Of a stretch of 16,387 nucleotides of DNA, positions 5,424 through 14,121 are shown one piece after another. The stretch is taken from positions 1 through 16,387 of the forward strand of contig CAZNFR010000081.1 in NCBI GenBank assembly GCA_964572225.1. Direction: 5' to 3'. The translations under genes and the position numbers were made by a program. Each line of letters opens with the position of its first letter. The first letter of the stretch is position 1. The notes below the pieces were generated by a model. It was given only the letters and a program-made list of their open reading frames with translations, was not told the DNA's origin and searched no databases. The DNA comes from CAZNFR01 sp964572225. Its GTDB lineage: Bacteria > Bacteroidota > Bacteroidia > Bacteroidales > GCA-2748055.

Positions 5424-6845
5424 TTATCCGGTGATTCTTTTCACCTGAGGTTTTAGATCGGTAAGACTTTCAATCATTACTGGTTTTCCGGTCTCAATAC
5501 TTTTTCTTGCAGCAACACCGATCAGAACCGACATGGCTCCATCTCTGGTACCGGCCGAATGCTTATATGGATCGGGTGCATTAGGATCCCGGAAAATTTT
5601 ATCCTGCAACCGTGAATCACCACCACCGTGTCCACCCCGGGTGTAAGGAACCTTTACCAATTCGTAATCCCCGAAATTATCCATTACCATAATCTCATTA
5701 TACTGAGAGTCTTCCTCTTTGGCTGTCTGATTCATTTCCATAGCGTGGAGTTCGGCCTGGCTCATTCTTTCTTTATTCCTCCAGGGGATTCCCTCCCATG
5801 AGTCGATTCTGCCGTCGAATCCGTTAAAGCCGATCCTCCATCCTTCATAGGGTGAATAGGTAGTAAGTGAATAATTCACGACTACATCGTTGGCATATTT
5901 TACCTGGGCAGACATTTTATCATAAATATCGATTTCAGGTCTCCACAGACAGTTATCTCTGATATATCCATCGTGATGCTCATTCTTTACATAAAGGTTC
6001 ATGAGATGCTCCTCCTTGGTAATATCCCAGTAAAACTTGCACCTGGCGGTATGCGGACAGGTCCGGCATTTGTCTCCCCTGAAGGAATTGTTGCTGCCGT
6101 AATGTTCCAGTTCTCCATAAGCGGTTACCTCCACCGGGTCGGAGTCGATGAACCAGTTCAGAAGGTCAAAATGATGAGTGGATTTATGCACCAGCAGTGT
6201 ACCTCCTTTATCTCTCAGGCCATGCCACCTGCGGAAATAAGAGGCACCGTGATAAACGTTAAGGTACCAGTTGAAATCGACCGAGGTGATCTTCCCTACA
6301 CGGTTGGCCGCCAACAATTCCTTGATGGCAGTAAAATGAGTGCCCCAACGGTAATTGAATCCAACAATTACCTTTTTCCCCGTTCTTCTCTCAGCGTCGA
6401 GAATGGCCTGGGTTTTCACCTCGTCGGTAGTCATAGGTTTCTCGGTGATCACGTCGACACCCATCTCCAGTCCTTTGACAATGAATTCGTCGTGAGTAGA
6501 GTCGACCGTTGTGACAATGAGCATATCCGGCTTGGTTTTTTTCATCATTTCCTCGAAATCGGTAAAGACCGGACATTCTACATCCATAAACTTTTTTGCG
6601 AATTCCAACCGGCCCGGGTTGGTGTCGCAAAGTCCTACAAATTCAGTTATATCTGAATAATTACGTACAATGTTTTTCCCCCAGAAACCGGTTCCTCTGA
6701 TCCCGGTCCCAACAAGGGCGAGTCTTGTTTTTTTCTGATTAAATATTCCGGTCTTGAGGTTTAAAGAGGGGGCAGCCATGATTCCTCCCGCAAGGAGGCT
6801 GCTTTTGGATATAAAATCCCTCCGGTTTAACGTCTTCTTGTCCAT
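5424..6845 (-). CDS. Tat-exported Gfo/Idh/MocA family oxidoreductase
   Basis: A 473-residue NAD(P)-dependent protein of the Gfo/Idh/MocA family, probably acting on a sugar in the periplasm. Residues 1-27 are a twin-arginine signal (LNRRDFISKSSLLAGG, Arg 8-9). The Rossmann loop is VGTGIRGTG (45-53), and the family EKP motif is in ITEKPMT (133-139). NYRWGTHF (164-171) and HKSTHHFDLLNW (220-231) supply the usual substrate and catalytic positions. A Cys cluster CxxC-x5-C (C260, C263, C269; CRTCPHTARC) could bind a metal. The C-terminal part ends in VLIGVAARKSIETGKP, usual for the family. Some Tat-exported members of this fold are glycosidases that use bound NAD (GH109 and later-named families), so oxidoreductase and glycosidase activity are both possible. 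It is read divergently from the sugar cluster and ends at its own terminator (5375-5405). Confidence 0.88.
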   Translation of the reverse strand: MDKKTLNRRDFISKSSLLAGGIMAAPSLNLKTGIFNQKKTRLALVGTGIRGTGFWGKNIVRNYSDITEFVGLCDTNPGRLEFAKKFMDVECPVFTDFEEMMKKTKPDMLIVTTVDSTHDEFIVKGLEMGVDVITEKPMTTDEVKTQAILDAERRTGKKVIVGFNYRWGTHFTAIKELLAANRVGKITSVDFNWYLNVYHGASYFRRWHGLRDKGGTLLVHKSTHHFDLLNWFIDSDPVEVTAYGELEHYGSNNSFRGDKCRTCPHTARCKFYWDITKEEHLMNLYVKNEHHDGYIRDNCLWRPEIDIYDKMSAQVKYANDVVVNYSLTTYSPYEGWRIGFNGFDGRIDSWEGIPWRNKERMSQAELHAMEMNQTAKEEDSQYNEIMVMDNFGDYELVKVPYTRGGHGGGDSRLQDKIFRDPNAPDPYKHSAGTRDGAMSVLIGVAARKSIETGKPVMIESLTDLKPQVKRITG

Positions 6846-6991
6846 GGTTTAGTTATTTATTTGGTATGATGATTATGAAATGAGTGGGAATATAATATCT
6901 TTATCCGGATTTTGAAAGTTTTTGGATTCCTTTCCGCTTTTTCCGGAAACGCAATCATGTTTACAATCTCCTAAATTACAGGGGTTTATTG

Positions 6992-7011
6992 TTTCACAAT
7001 TAATTGTTAAA
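6992..7011. promoter_or_regulatory. 20-bp imperfect palindrome, candidate operator of the sugar cluster
   Basis: The 12-bp core ACAATTAATTGT (6996-7007) is a perfect palindrome. Outside one mismatched pair (6995/7008), TTT (6992-6994) and AAA (7009-7011) extend the symmetry. It ends 3 nt before the symporter ATG, in the 169-bp gap between the divergent oxidoreductase and the sugar cluster, where a repressor site would be expected. No regulator gene is in view, and a hairpin masking the start codon is an alternative. Confidence 0.4.
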
Positions 7012-7014
7012 TCT

Positions 7015-8808
7015 ATGCTGCTACAGACTACAGACTGGATCATTCTTTCGGTGTTTTTTACCATATTATTATCGCTGGGTTTTCTGGCTTCCCGGAATGC
7101 GGGGCGGAGCACTGCAGACTTTTTTCTTTCGGGCAGAAATATGCCCTGGTGGCTGCTGGGTGTTTCCATGGTTGCCACTACTTTTAGTTGCGACACTCCC
7201 AATCTGGTAACGGATATTGTTCGCCAGAACGGTGTTTCCGGTAACTGGGTTTGGTGGGCCTTTGTGCTTACCGGAATGCTGACCGTTTTTGTCTATGCAA
7301 AGTTATGGCGCAGGTCTGGTGTCCTTACCGATCTGGAATTTTATGAGATCCGGTATGGGGGAAAGATGGCTGCCTTTTTGCGTGCATTCAGAGCATTATA
7401 CCTGGGGGCATTTTTCAATATCGTGATCATCGCCTCGGTAAGTCTGGCACTGATAAAGATCAGTGCTGCCATGCTGGGCTGGCCTGCCGAAAGGACCTTA
7501 ATCATTGCCGCAGTTGTGGTGATCATTTACAGTACCATTGGCGGACTTAAAAGCATTCTGGTTACGGATTTTTTTCAATTTGGGATTGCGATGATCGGAG
7601 TGATAGGTGCTGCGGTTATTCTTGTGAGAATGCCTGAAGTAGGAGGACTTTCAGCTATGACAGAACATCCGGCTCTGGAAGGAAAACTAAACATGATCCC
7701 GGATTTCAGTCAGACAGAGCTCTTATTTACCATTTTTATTCTCCCCATTGCCATCCAGTGGTGGAGTGTCTGGTATCCAGGAGCGGAACCGGGAGGAGGA
7801 GGATATATTGCCCAGAGGATGCTTTCGGCAAAATCTGAAAACGGGGCCAGATCGGCAACCCTGCTTTTCAATATTCTTCACTATGCCCTGAGGCCCTGGC
7901 CCTGGATTATTGTCGGACTCGCTTCCCTGATCGTCTTTCCCGATTTAGAATCCCTCAGGCAGGCTTTCCCGGCTGTCCAGGAACAATTTATCCGTGACGA
8001 TTTTGCTTATCCGGCCATGTTGACATTTCTCCCTGCCGGATTTCTCGGACTGGTGGTAGCCTCCCTGATAGCCGCATTTATGTCAACCACCGCATCACAG
8101 GTAAACTGGGGATCGTCCTACATTGTAAACGATTTTTACAAACGTTTTCTGAATCCGACTGCTTCGGAAAAAACCCTTGTAAGGGTAGGAAGAATTTCAA
8201 CCATCACCCTTATGAGTCTCGGAGTTTTACTAGCCCTTTTCCTCAGCAATGCTTTACAAGCCTTCAACATACTCCTTCAAATCGGGGCAGGAACCGGACT
8301 GATCTACATACTTCGCTGGTTCTGGTACCGGATTAATGTTTATACCGAACTAACCGGAATGATTGTATCCTTCGTTGTGGCACTGTATCTGGAAGTGTTC
8401 CATGTAAAACTCGGATTTCAGGCCATCGATGCTCCCATAAAGCTGATCATGGGAGTGGGCATTACTACTGCTTCATGGCTTCTGGTTACCCTTCTTACCA
8501 AACCTGAGAATAAGAATACCCTTTATGGTTTTTACAAATTGGTTTATCCCGGTGGGCCCGGATGGAAAAAAGTGTTGGATATGGCTGAGGAGGACGGAAT
8601 AAGCCTGGTATCAGGGGAGAAAACCGCCTGGGATGTTCCCGTAGGGATTTTGTGTATGTTGCTGGGAAGCTTTGCAGTTATCACCACCCTTTTCGCCACC
8701 GGGCATGTGCTGTATGGAGATTATCCCAATGCTTTCGTTTTTGGGATAATCGACATAATTTTAATTTTTCTTCTTAGCCGGACCTGGAGAAAACTGAAGT
8801 CAAAATAG
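7015..8808 (+). CDS. SSS-family sodium/solute symporter
   Basis: A 597-residue inner-membrane transporter of the solute:sodium symporter family, predicted to import a sugar or related solute with Na+. About 13 hydrophobic segments are spread along the protein, beginning at 8-25. Family signatures are GGLKSILVTDFFQ (177-189), the long loop with WYPGAEPGGGGY (253-264), FMSTTASQVNWGSSY (355-369) with the Ser/Thr pair usual near the Na+ site, and YIVNDFYKRF (369-378). The ATG at 7015 was chosen because the first helix starts right after it; an upstream TTG would add 31 residues unlike the family. It is the first gene of a co-directional cluster and lies divergent to a Tat-exported Gfo/Idh gene. 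The substrate cannot be read from sequence; a HexNAc or galactose is likely from the neighbours. Confidence 0.9.
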   Translation: MLLQTTDWIILSVFFTILLSLGFLASRNAGRSTADFFLSGRNMPWWLLGVSMVATTFSCDTPNLVTDIVRQNGVSGNWVWWAFVLTGMLTVFVYAKLWRRSGVLTDLEFYEIRYGGKMAAFLRAFRALYLGAFFNIVIIASVSLALIKISAAMLGWPAERTLIIAAVVVIIYSTIGGLKSILVTDFFQFGIAMIGVIGAAVILVRMPEVGGLSAMTEHPALEGKLNMIPDFSQTELLFTIFILPIAIQWWSVWYPGAEPGGGGYIAQRMLSAKSENGARSATLLFNILHYALRPWPWIIVGLASLIVFPDLESLRQAFPAVQEQFIRDDFAYPAMLTFLPAGFLGLVVASLIAAFMSTTASQVNWGSSYIVNDFYKRFLNPTASEKTLVRVGRISTITLMSLGVLLALFLSNALQAFNILLQIGAGTGLIYILRWFWYRINVYTELTGMIVSFVVALYLEVFHVKLGFQAIDAPIKLIMGVGITTASWLLVTLLTKPENKNTLYGFYKLVYPGGPGWKKVLDMAEEDGISLVSGEKTAWDVPVGILCMLLGSFAVITTLFATGHVLYGDYPNAFVFGIIDIILIFLLSRTWRKLKSK

Positions 8809-8906
8809 AGATTATTGAAAATTTAATTTTTAAATAACAGGATTCATCACGATATTAGCGATCCTTGTAGTTAATTTTACCCAAAACAAGATAAACGCAA
8901 AACGTA

Positions 8907-9812
8907 ATGAAACCTACCCTTTTAATACTTGCCGCCGGACTTGGGAGCAGATATGGGAGCATGAAGCAAACTGAAAGCTTCGGGCCAAACGGAGAAACTA
9001 TCACCGATTATTCGATCTACGATGCCCTGAAGGCAGGCTTCGGAAAAATCCTTTTTGTGATTTCTCCTGCCATGGAAGAAGAGTTTAAAACAAGCTACAT
9101 TAAAAAATTCCCCGAAAGTTTTGATATAGATTATGTTACACAATCGGTTAATGATGTACCTTCCAGAATTGAAGTGAGCACGGAAAGGAAAAAGCCCTGG
9201 GGTACTGCCCATGCCGTGTTGATGGCAGCACAAAAAATAAAGGAACCTTTTGCCGTGATCAATGCCGATGACTTTTATGGTCGTACATCCTATCAAATGG
9301 TATCAGAATACCTCACTGCGGTAAAGGAAACAGAATTTGAAGAGTTTTGCATGGCCGGATACCTGATCGAAAAAACTCTTTCGGACCATGGTTCCGTATC
9401 AAGGGGTATCTGCGAGGTGGATGAGCATAATTATCTGACCCGCATCACCGAAAGAACGAAAATTGAACGAAAAGACGGGCAGATCGTGTTCAAGGATGAA
9501 GAGGACAAGGAACAACCTGTTAATGAAGGCACTCTGGTTTCCATGAACCTTTTCGGTTTTACCCCAGGGATCTTCCCCCATCTTGAACGATATTTCGAAA
9601 ATTTTATCAGGGTGAATTCAGGAAACCCCAAAGCTGAGATTTATCTTCCAATTGTGGTTCAGAATATGATCAATGAGAAACTGGCGAGGACTAAAGTGCT
9701 GGCAACTGCTGAAACCTGGTTTGGGGTCACTTATCGTGAAGACAGGCCCATTGTACTAAAAATGGTTTCGCAATTAGTCGACAGGGAGGTATACCCGTCA
9801 CCACTCTGGTAG
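8907..9812 (+). CDS. Sugar-1-phosphate nucleotidyltransferase
   Basis: A 301-residue cytoplasmic enzyme of the NTP-transferase (GT-A-like) superfamily that joins a sugar 1-phosphate to a nucleotide, most likely UTP. Residues 5-21 hold the nucleotide-binding signature LAAGLGSRYGSMKQ, a variant of GxGTRxxPxTK. PWGTAHAV (97-104) and NADDFYG (119-125) carry the base- and metal-binding positions, the latter replacing the GD motif of GlmU or RmlA. The C-terminal half has no left-handed hexapeptide repeats, so there is no acetyltransferase domain. The ATG lies 98 nt after the symporter stop and the stop 27 nt before the NahK-type kinase gene. A kinase making HexNAc-1-phosphate next to it suggests it forms UDP-GalNAc or UDP-GlcNAc, matching the role of the uridylyltransferase in the bifidobacterial pathway. 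Base and sugar specificity are inferred. Confidence 0.85.
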   Translation: MKPTLLILAAGLGSRYGSMKQTESFGPNGETITDYSIYDALKAGFGKILFVISPAMEEEFKTSYIKKFPESFDIDYVTQSVNDVPSRIEVSTERKKPWGTAHAVLMAAQKIKEPFAVINADDFYGRTSYQMVSEYLTAVKETEFEEFCMAGYLIEKTLSDHGSVSRGICEVDEHNYLTRITERTKIERKDGQIVFKDEEDKEQPVNEGTLVSMNLFGFTPGIFPHLERYFENFIRVNSGNPKAEIYLPIVVQNMINEKLARTKVLATAETWFGVTYREDRPIVLKMVSQLVDREVYPSPLW

Positions 9813-9839
9813 AGAATTTTGTCAAAAAATTATGATCTT

Positions 9840-10907
9840 ATGGAGATTAGCAGCATTTTCCCTCGTTTCTTAACCGAAGAAAGATATTCGGATTCCGTAA
9901 AGTATGGTGAAGGGAATATCCATGAGACCTACCTTATCAACACAAAGTCGGGTAAGAAGTATATCCTTCAGAAGCTAAACCGTGTGGTATTCAAAGATCT
10001 GGAAGCCCTGGCCGATAATCATTTGAAAATTACGGAGCACCTTAAAAAAGGGACTTCTGAAAATGGTCTTCATTGGAAAGTACCTTCACTTATTCCCTGC
10101 GCCGGGGGCGGGTATCTTTTTAACCAGGATGGAGATCGCTGGAGGCTCACGGAATTTATAGAGAACAAGATGGATATCAGTGATTCCCTCCCCCTTTACC
10201 TAAAAGCCGGTATCTCTTATGGATTATTCATAAAGTTAATGTCGGATTTTCCGGTACGTGAATTAAAAACTACCATTCCCGATTTTCATAATCTGGATGT
10301 AAGAATGGAATATTTCAAAAAATCTCTCAGCGAAGCGGAAAATGAACGAAAGCTTGCCTGCAGACCGGAGGCAGACATTTTACTTGCCTATGAAGAGGAG
10401 ATGAGAATAATCCCCGAAACGCTAAGTGCAGGAGGAGTTCCCGTGCGGATCACCCATAATGATTCCAAGATCGACAATATCCTGTTTGATACTCGTGAAG
10501 TACCGGTCTCGCTGATCGATCTGGACACCGTGATGCCAGGCATTGTTCATTTCGATTTTGGTGATTCCATTCGTTCATTTTCGAACCCTTCTGCTGAGGA
10601 TGAGATCGACAGGAATAAAGTCAGATTCCGCATGGAAGTATTTGAAAGTTTTTCCTGGGGATTCCTTGCGGTTCTGGGAAAGATCCTAACCCAGAAAGAA
10701 AAGGAAACCCTCGTTTATGCCCCTGCCCTGTTCGCCTATATGCAATCTGTGAGGTTTCTTACCGATTACCTGCAGGGAAATGTCTATTACCGGACTGCCT
10801 ATCCCGATCATAACCTGAACCGTTCCAGAAACCAGATTTATCTTCTGGAAGACATGCGCGATTCCTTCCGTGAGATGCAGCGCATTATCAATGAGTTTAA
10901 TTATTAA
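9840..10907 (+). CDS. nahK: N-acetylhexosamine 1-kinase (NahK-type, APH fold)
   Basis: A 355-residue cytoplasmic kinase that phosphorylates GalNAc or GlcNAc at the anomeric C1 with ATP. It closely follows the NahK of bifidobacteria as I remember it: an opening glycine-loop region YGEGNIHETYLI, then YILQKLN; the catalytic loop ITHNDSKIDNILFD (204-217, with the HxD-type Asp); IDLDTVMPG (226-234); and the metal-binding DFGDSIR (239-245). YPDHNLNRSRNQIYL near the C terminus is also shared. These extended identities favour NahK over a general aminoglycoside phosphotransferase. The ATG at 9840 was taken as start because the homologous N terminus begins there; an in-frame TTG at 9819, 6 nt after the upstream stop, would add 7 residues. 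It sits between the nucleotidyltransferase gene (27 nt) and the GH2 gene (13 nt), clearly one operon. Confidence 0.9.
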   Translation: MEISSIFPRFLTEERYSDSVKYGEGNIHETYLINTKSGKKYILQKLNRVVFKDLEALADNHLKITEHLKKGTSENGLHWKVPSLIPCAGGGYLFNQDGDRWRLTEFIENKMDISDSLPLYLKAGISYGLFIKLMSDFPVRELKTTIPDFHNLDVRMEYFKKSLSEAENERKLACRPEADILLAYEEEMRIIPETLSAGGVPVRITHNDSKIDNILFDTREVPVSLIDLDTVMPGIVHFDFGDSIRSFSNPSAEDEIDRNKVRFRMEVFESFSWGFLAVLGKILTQKEKETLVYAPALFAYMQSVRFLTDYLQGNVYYRTAYPDHNLNRSRNQIYLLEDMRDSFREMQRIINEFNY

Positions 10908-10920
10908 CTAAACGATACCA

Positions 10921-13900
10921 ATGTTACGCATAATCATTTTTCCATTTATATTTATGGTCACCTTCACTATGCAGGCACAAACCCTTACCGAATGGCAGGA
11001 TCCCTCCATTGTCGAAGTCAACAGGAATGACCCCCATGCCAGCCTTTTTTCCTATTCCTCCCTGGGTGAAGCCCTTAATATGGAGATGAGCAGCTCTGAA
11101 AATTTCCTTATTCTGAATGGTCTGTGGAAATTTAACTGGGTGCGTTCTCCCAAAGACAGGCCCGTGGATTTTTATCGCGAAGATTTTGATGTAAGCGGCT
11201 GGGCTGAGATCCCGGTTCCCTCAAACTGGGAGTTGGAAGGGTACGGAGTGCCCATCTATGTTAATATTCCGTATGAATGGACCCAAAATCCCAATCCCCC
11301 GGAGGTGCCGGTTGATTATAACCCGGTGGGCTCCTACAAAAGAACCTTCAGTCTGCCGGAAGAATGGGATGAAAAGCAGATTTTCATTCATTTCGGAGCT
11401 GTTAAATCGGCTTTTTATTTATGGGTGAATGGGAAGAAAGTGGGGTATAGCCAGGGCAGCAAGACTCCTGCTGAATTTGATATTACCTCCTATCTGAGGC
11501 CCGGTGAGAATAGTCTGGCTGTGGAAGTCTACCGCTGGTCTGACGGATCCTGGCTGGAATGTCAGGATTTCTGGAGGATAAGCGGAATAGAAAGGGATGT
11601 ATACCTTTACTCCGTACCGAAAGTGCATTTATTTGACTTTTTCGTCAAGGGGGATCTTATGAATTATTATCAGGATGGTTTGCTTACCCTGGACGCAAGC
11701 CTGCGGAATTACAGCGACCATTCAGGCAGATATACAATTCTGGCAAGTCTTTACCACGAAGATAAGGTAGTATTTGAGCATGAGACCGAGATAAAGGTAG
11801 GCAGGAAAGCCGATGCCGGTTTTTCCTTCAGCAAGGAAATTCCCAATCCTTTGAAATGGACTGCGGAGACCCCCAACCTGTACACCCTTGTTCTCCAGCT
11901 TTCCGAAAAGAAGGGTGAGGTACTTGAGTACATTTCTGTCCGGACCGGTTTCAGGTCGGTTGAAGTAAAGCACGGACAGTTACTGGTAAACGGCAAGGCC
12001 ATCACGATAAAGGGAGTGAACCGCCACGAACACGATGAGCATACCGGCCATGTCGTTTCCAGGGAATCCATGCTCAGGGATGTTCAGCTAATGAAACAAA
12101 ACAACATCAATACCGTCAGAACCAGTCATTACCCCAATGATCCCTGGTGGTACCGTCTTTGCGACGAATATGGATTGTATGTGGTGGATGAGGCCAATAT
12201 TGAGTCACACGGTATGGGTTATGAGCCGGATAAAACCCTGGGGAATAATCCGGTTTTCGGACTCTCTCATATGGACAGGACGGTCAGGATGGTTGAAAGG
12301 GATAAGAATCACCCCTCGGTTATCATCTGGTCCCTGGGGAACGAGGCTGGCGACGGACTGAATTTTGATGCGACCTACGACTGGATCAAGCAGCGGGATC
12401 CGAGTCGGCCGGTTCAATACGAGCGCGCGGTTACGGGCAGGAACACCGATCTTTTCGTACCCATGTACCATAAGATTCATGATATGGAAGGCTATGTGAA
12501 CCGCATACAGGATAAGCCTCTGATTCAATGTGAGTACGCTCATGCCATGGGAAACAGCACGGGAAACCTGGTAGATTACTGGAACCTTATTAAGGAATAT
12601 GATCAATTACAGGGAGGGATTATATGGGACTGGGTGGACCAGGGTATCGCAAAATATACTGAGGATGGAACAAAATACTGGGCTTACGGAGGGGATTTCG
12701 GTCCGGAGGATGTTCCCAGCGACGGTACTTTCTGCCTGAACGGTCTGGTTTTTCCGGATCGTTCCGAAAAACCCGGACTAAAGGAGGTGAAAAAGGTATA
12801 TCAGTATATCAGTTTTGAAAACCTCAGCTTCAGCTTTGACGAGATCAGGATTTTCAATGAATATGATTTTATCAACCTCGATCGTTTTTCTTTTTACTGG
12901 GAGCTGGAATCCGGGGGTGAAGTATTGCAGGACGGACTTTTCATGAGTCCGGATATCCCACCCGGAGAATCCAGGATTGTCAGTCTGGGAATTACCCCAT
13001 TCAAACCCGCGGAAGGAAGGGAATATTTTTTAAACATTACGGCTTTTTCGGTTGAAGGGACCGAATTGATTCCATCGGGACATATCGTTGCTGTGGAGCA
13101 ATTTCCGGTGCCCGTACCGGGAAAAGAACTTATTCTATCCGGAGATAAAGGGGCCAAGGCGGTTTTTACCGAAGACAATCAGGTGAAAATTGAAGCAGGG
13201 AGCACAGTATTTGGTTTCAGCGAAGAGGATGGATATCTGGTATCCATGATCGCAGAAGGGAAGGAGATCCTTTCTTCCCCTCTTGAGATTAATTTCTGGA
13301 GAGCACCTACCGAGAATGATTTCGGGAATAAAATGCCGGAGAGGCTCGGGGTCTGGCGTCATGCCGGCAAAAATGCTGTTTTACGTGATTTCAGGCACGA
13401 ACAGGATGCTGAGGGCTATTACACCGTGGACGCAGATTACTGGTTGCCTGACCTGGAGGCCTGGTACTACATTAATTACCAAATCCGTTCGGATGGCAGT
13501 ATAAAAGTGAATGCCTATATGGAACCTGCAGGAAAAGAGAATCCTGAGTTACCCCGATTTGGAATGCAGGTTGCCATTGCTCCTGAATATGATAACCTGA
13601 GCTGGTATGGCAGGGGACCTCATGAGAATTATCAGGACCGCAAAACCAGTGCTCTGGTAGGCCTATACCGGGGAAAGGTTGAGGAACAGTACGTCCCTTA
13701 TATTGCCCCGGAGGAGAATGGATATAAAACCGAAGCCCGCTGGCTGAGCCTGCAAAATCCGAACGGTACGGGGATTCTTATCCAGGGATGGCCATTGGTC
13801 TCCTTTTCGGCATTGCACTTCAGCAATGAGGATCTGACGAGAGAGGAACGCGACGGCTATCACACCATCGATCTGAATCCGGATAACAAGGTGTGGATGA

Positions 13901-14061
13901 ATATTGACCTGGCACAGATGGGAGTGGGGGGGGATGATTCATGGGCAGCAAGGCCCCTGTCGAAGTACTGTCTGCCCTACCGGCCCTATGCTTATAGTTT
14001 TATAATCAGACCTTTGACCATGGGTGAGGACCCCCTGGATGCTTACAGGAAGGAGTTCTGA
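10921..14061 (+). CDS. Secreted GH2 beta-galactosidase, LacZ-type five-domain
   Basis: A 1046-residue glycoside hydrolase of family 2 that removes terminal beta-linked galactose. Residues 1-19 are a Sec signal peptide (IIIFPFIFMVTFTMQA, cut before Q20), so unlike E. coli LacZ it works in the periplasm or outside. Domain order: jelly-roll sugar-binding domain (about 45-235), Ig-like domain (240-345), TIM barrel (345-640), linker domain (660-750) and the Bgal small-chain domain (775-1043), as in LacZ. GVNRHEHDEHTGH and TSHYPNDPWWYRLCDEYG are barrel signatures. The acid/base is E475 in SLGNEAGDG and the nucleophile E538 in QCEYAHAMGNS, almost the same numbers as in E. coli (461, 537). The full length and all catalytic residues are present. 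It follows nahK by 13 nt and precedes the GH109 gene by 60 nt. Galactose is the likely sugar; linkage and aglycone are unknown. Confidence 0.93.
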   Translation: MLRIIIFPFIFMVTFTMQAQTLTEWQDPSIVEVNRNDPHASLFSYSSLGEALNMEMSSSENFLILNGLWKFNWVRSPKDRPVDFYREDFDVSGWAEIPVPSNWELEGYGVPIYVNIPYEWTQNPNPPEVPVDYNPVGSYKRTFSLPEEWDEKQIFIHFGAVKSAFYLWVNGKKVGYSQGSKTPAEFDITSYLRPGENSLAVEVYRWSDGSWLECQDFWRISGIERDVYLYSVPKVHLFDFFVKGDLMNYYQDGLLTLDASLRNYSDHSGRYTILASLYHEDKVVFEHETEIKVGRKADAGFSFSKEIPNPLKWTAETPNLYTLVLQLSEKKGEVLEYISVRTGFRSVEVKHGQLLVNGKAITIKGVNRHEHDEHTGHVVSRESMLRDVQLMKQNNINTVRTSHYPNDPWWYRLCDEYGLYVVDEANIESHGMGYEPDKTLGNNPVFGLSHMDRTVRMVERDKNHPSVIIWSLGNEAGDGLNFDATYDWIKQRDPSRPVQYERAVTGRNTDLFVPMYHKIHDMEGYVNRIQDKPLIQCEYAHAMGNSTGNLVDYWNLIKEYDQLQGGIIWDWVDQGIAKYTEDGTKYWAYGGDFGPEDVPSDGTFCLNGLVFPDRSEKPGLKEVKKVYQYISFENLSFSFDEIRIFNEYDFINLDRFSFYWELESGGEVLQDGLFMSPDIPPGESRIVSLGITPFKPAEGREYFLNITAFSVEGTELIPSGHIVAVEQFPVPVPGKELILSGDKGAKAVFTEDNQVKIEAGSTVFGFSEEDGYLVSMIAEGKEILSSPLEINFWRAPTENDFGNKMPERLGVWRHAGKNAVLRDFRHEQDAEGYYTVDADYWLPDLEAWYYINYQIRSDGSIKVNAYMEPAGKENPELPRFGMQVAIAPEYDNLSWYGRGPHENYQDRKTSALVGLYRGKVEEQYVPYIAPEENGYKTEARWLSLQNPNGTGILIQGWPLVSFSALHFSNEDLTREERDGYHTIDLNPDNKVWMNIDLAQMGVGGDDSWAARPLSKYCLPYRPYAYSFIIRPLTMGEDPLDAYRKEF

Positions 14062-14121
14062 TCCACTTCGTAATTCAAGCCTGTTTGAGAAATCGTTGGC
14101 TTTAACCATAATAGTATTGTT

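Noticed and set aside
5973..6656. 227-codon open frame on the plus strand inside the Gfo/Idh gene
   Set aside because: It lies wholly antisense to a gene with clear family motifs, has no recognisable domain of its own and reflects the codon pattern of the opposite strand.
6922..7014. TTG start giving the symporter 31 extra residues
   Set aside because: The extension is unlike the family N terminus, and the ATG at 7015 directly precedes the first helix. The stretch contains the palindromic control site instead.
8809..8906. Possible terminator or promoter between the symporter and nucleotidyltransferase genes
   Set aside because: Only a weak 5-bp A/T hairpin with no GC stem is seen, and no good TAnnTTTG box. 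The genes are more simply one transcript.
12205..12606. 133-codon minus-strand frame inside the GH2 gene
   Set aside because: It is a shadow of the TIM-barrel coding region that holds the catalytic glutamates; no motif and no ribosome site.
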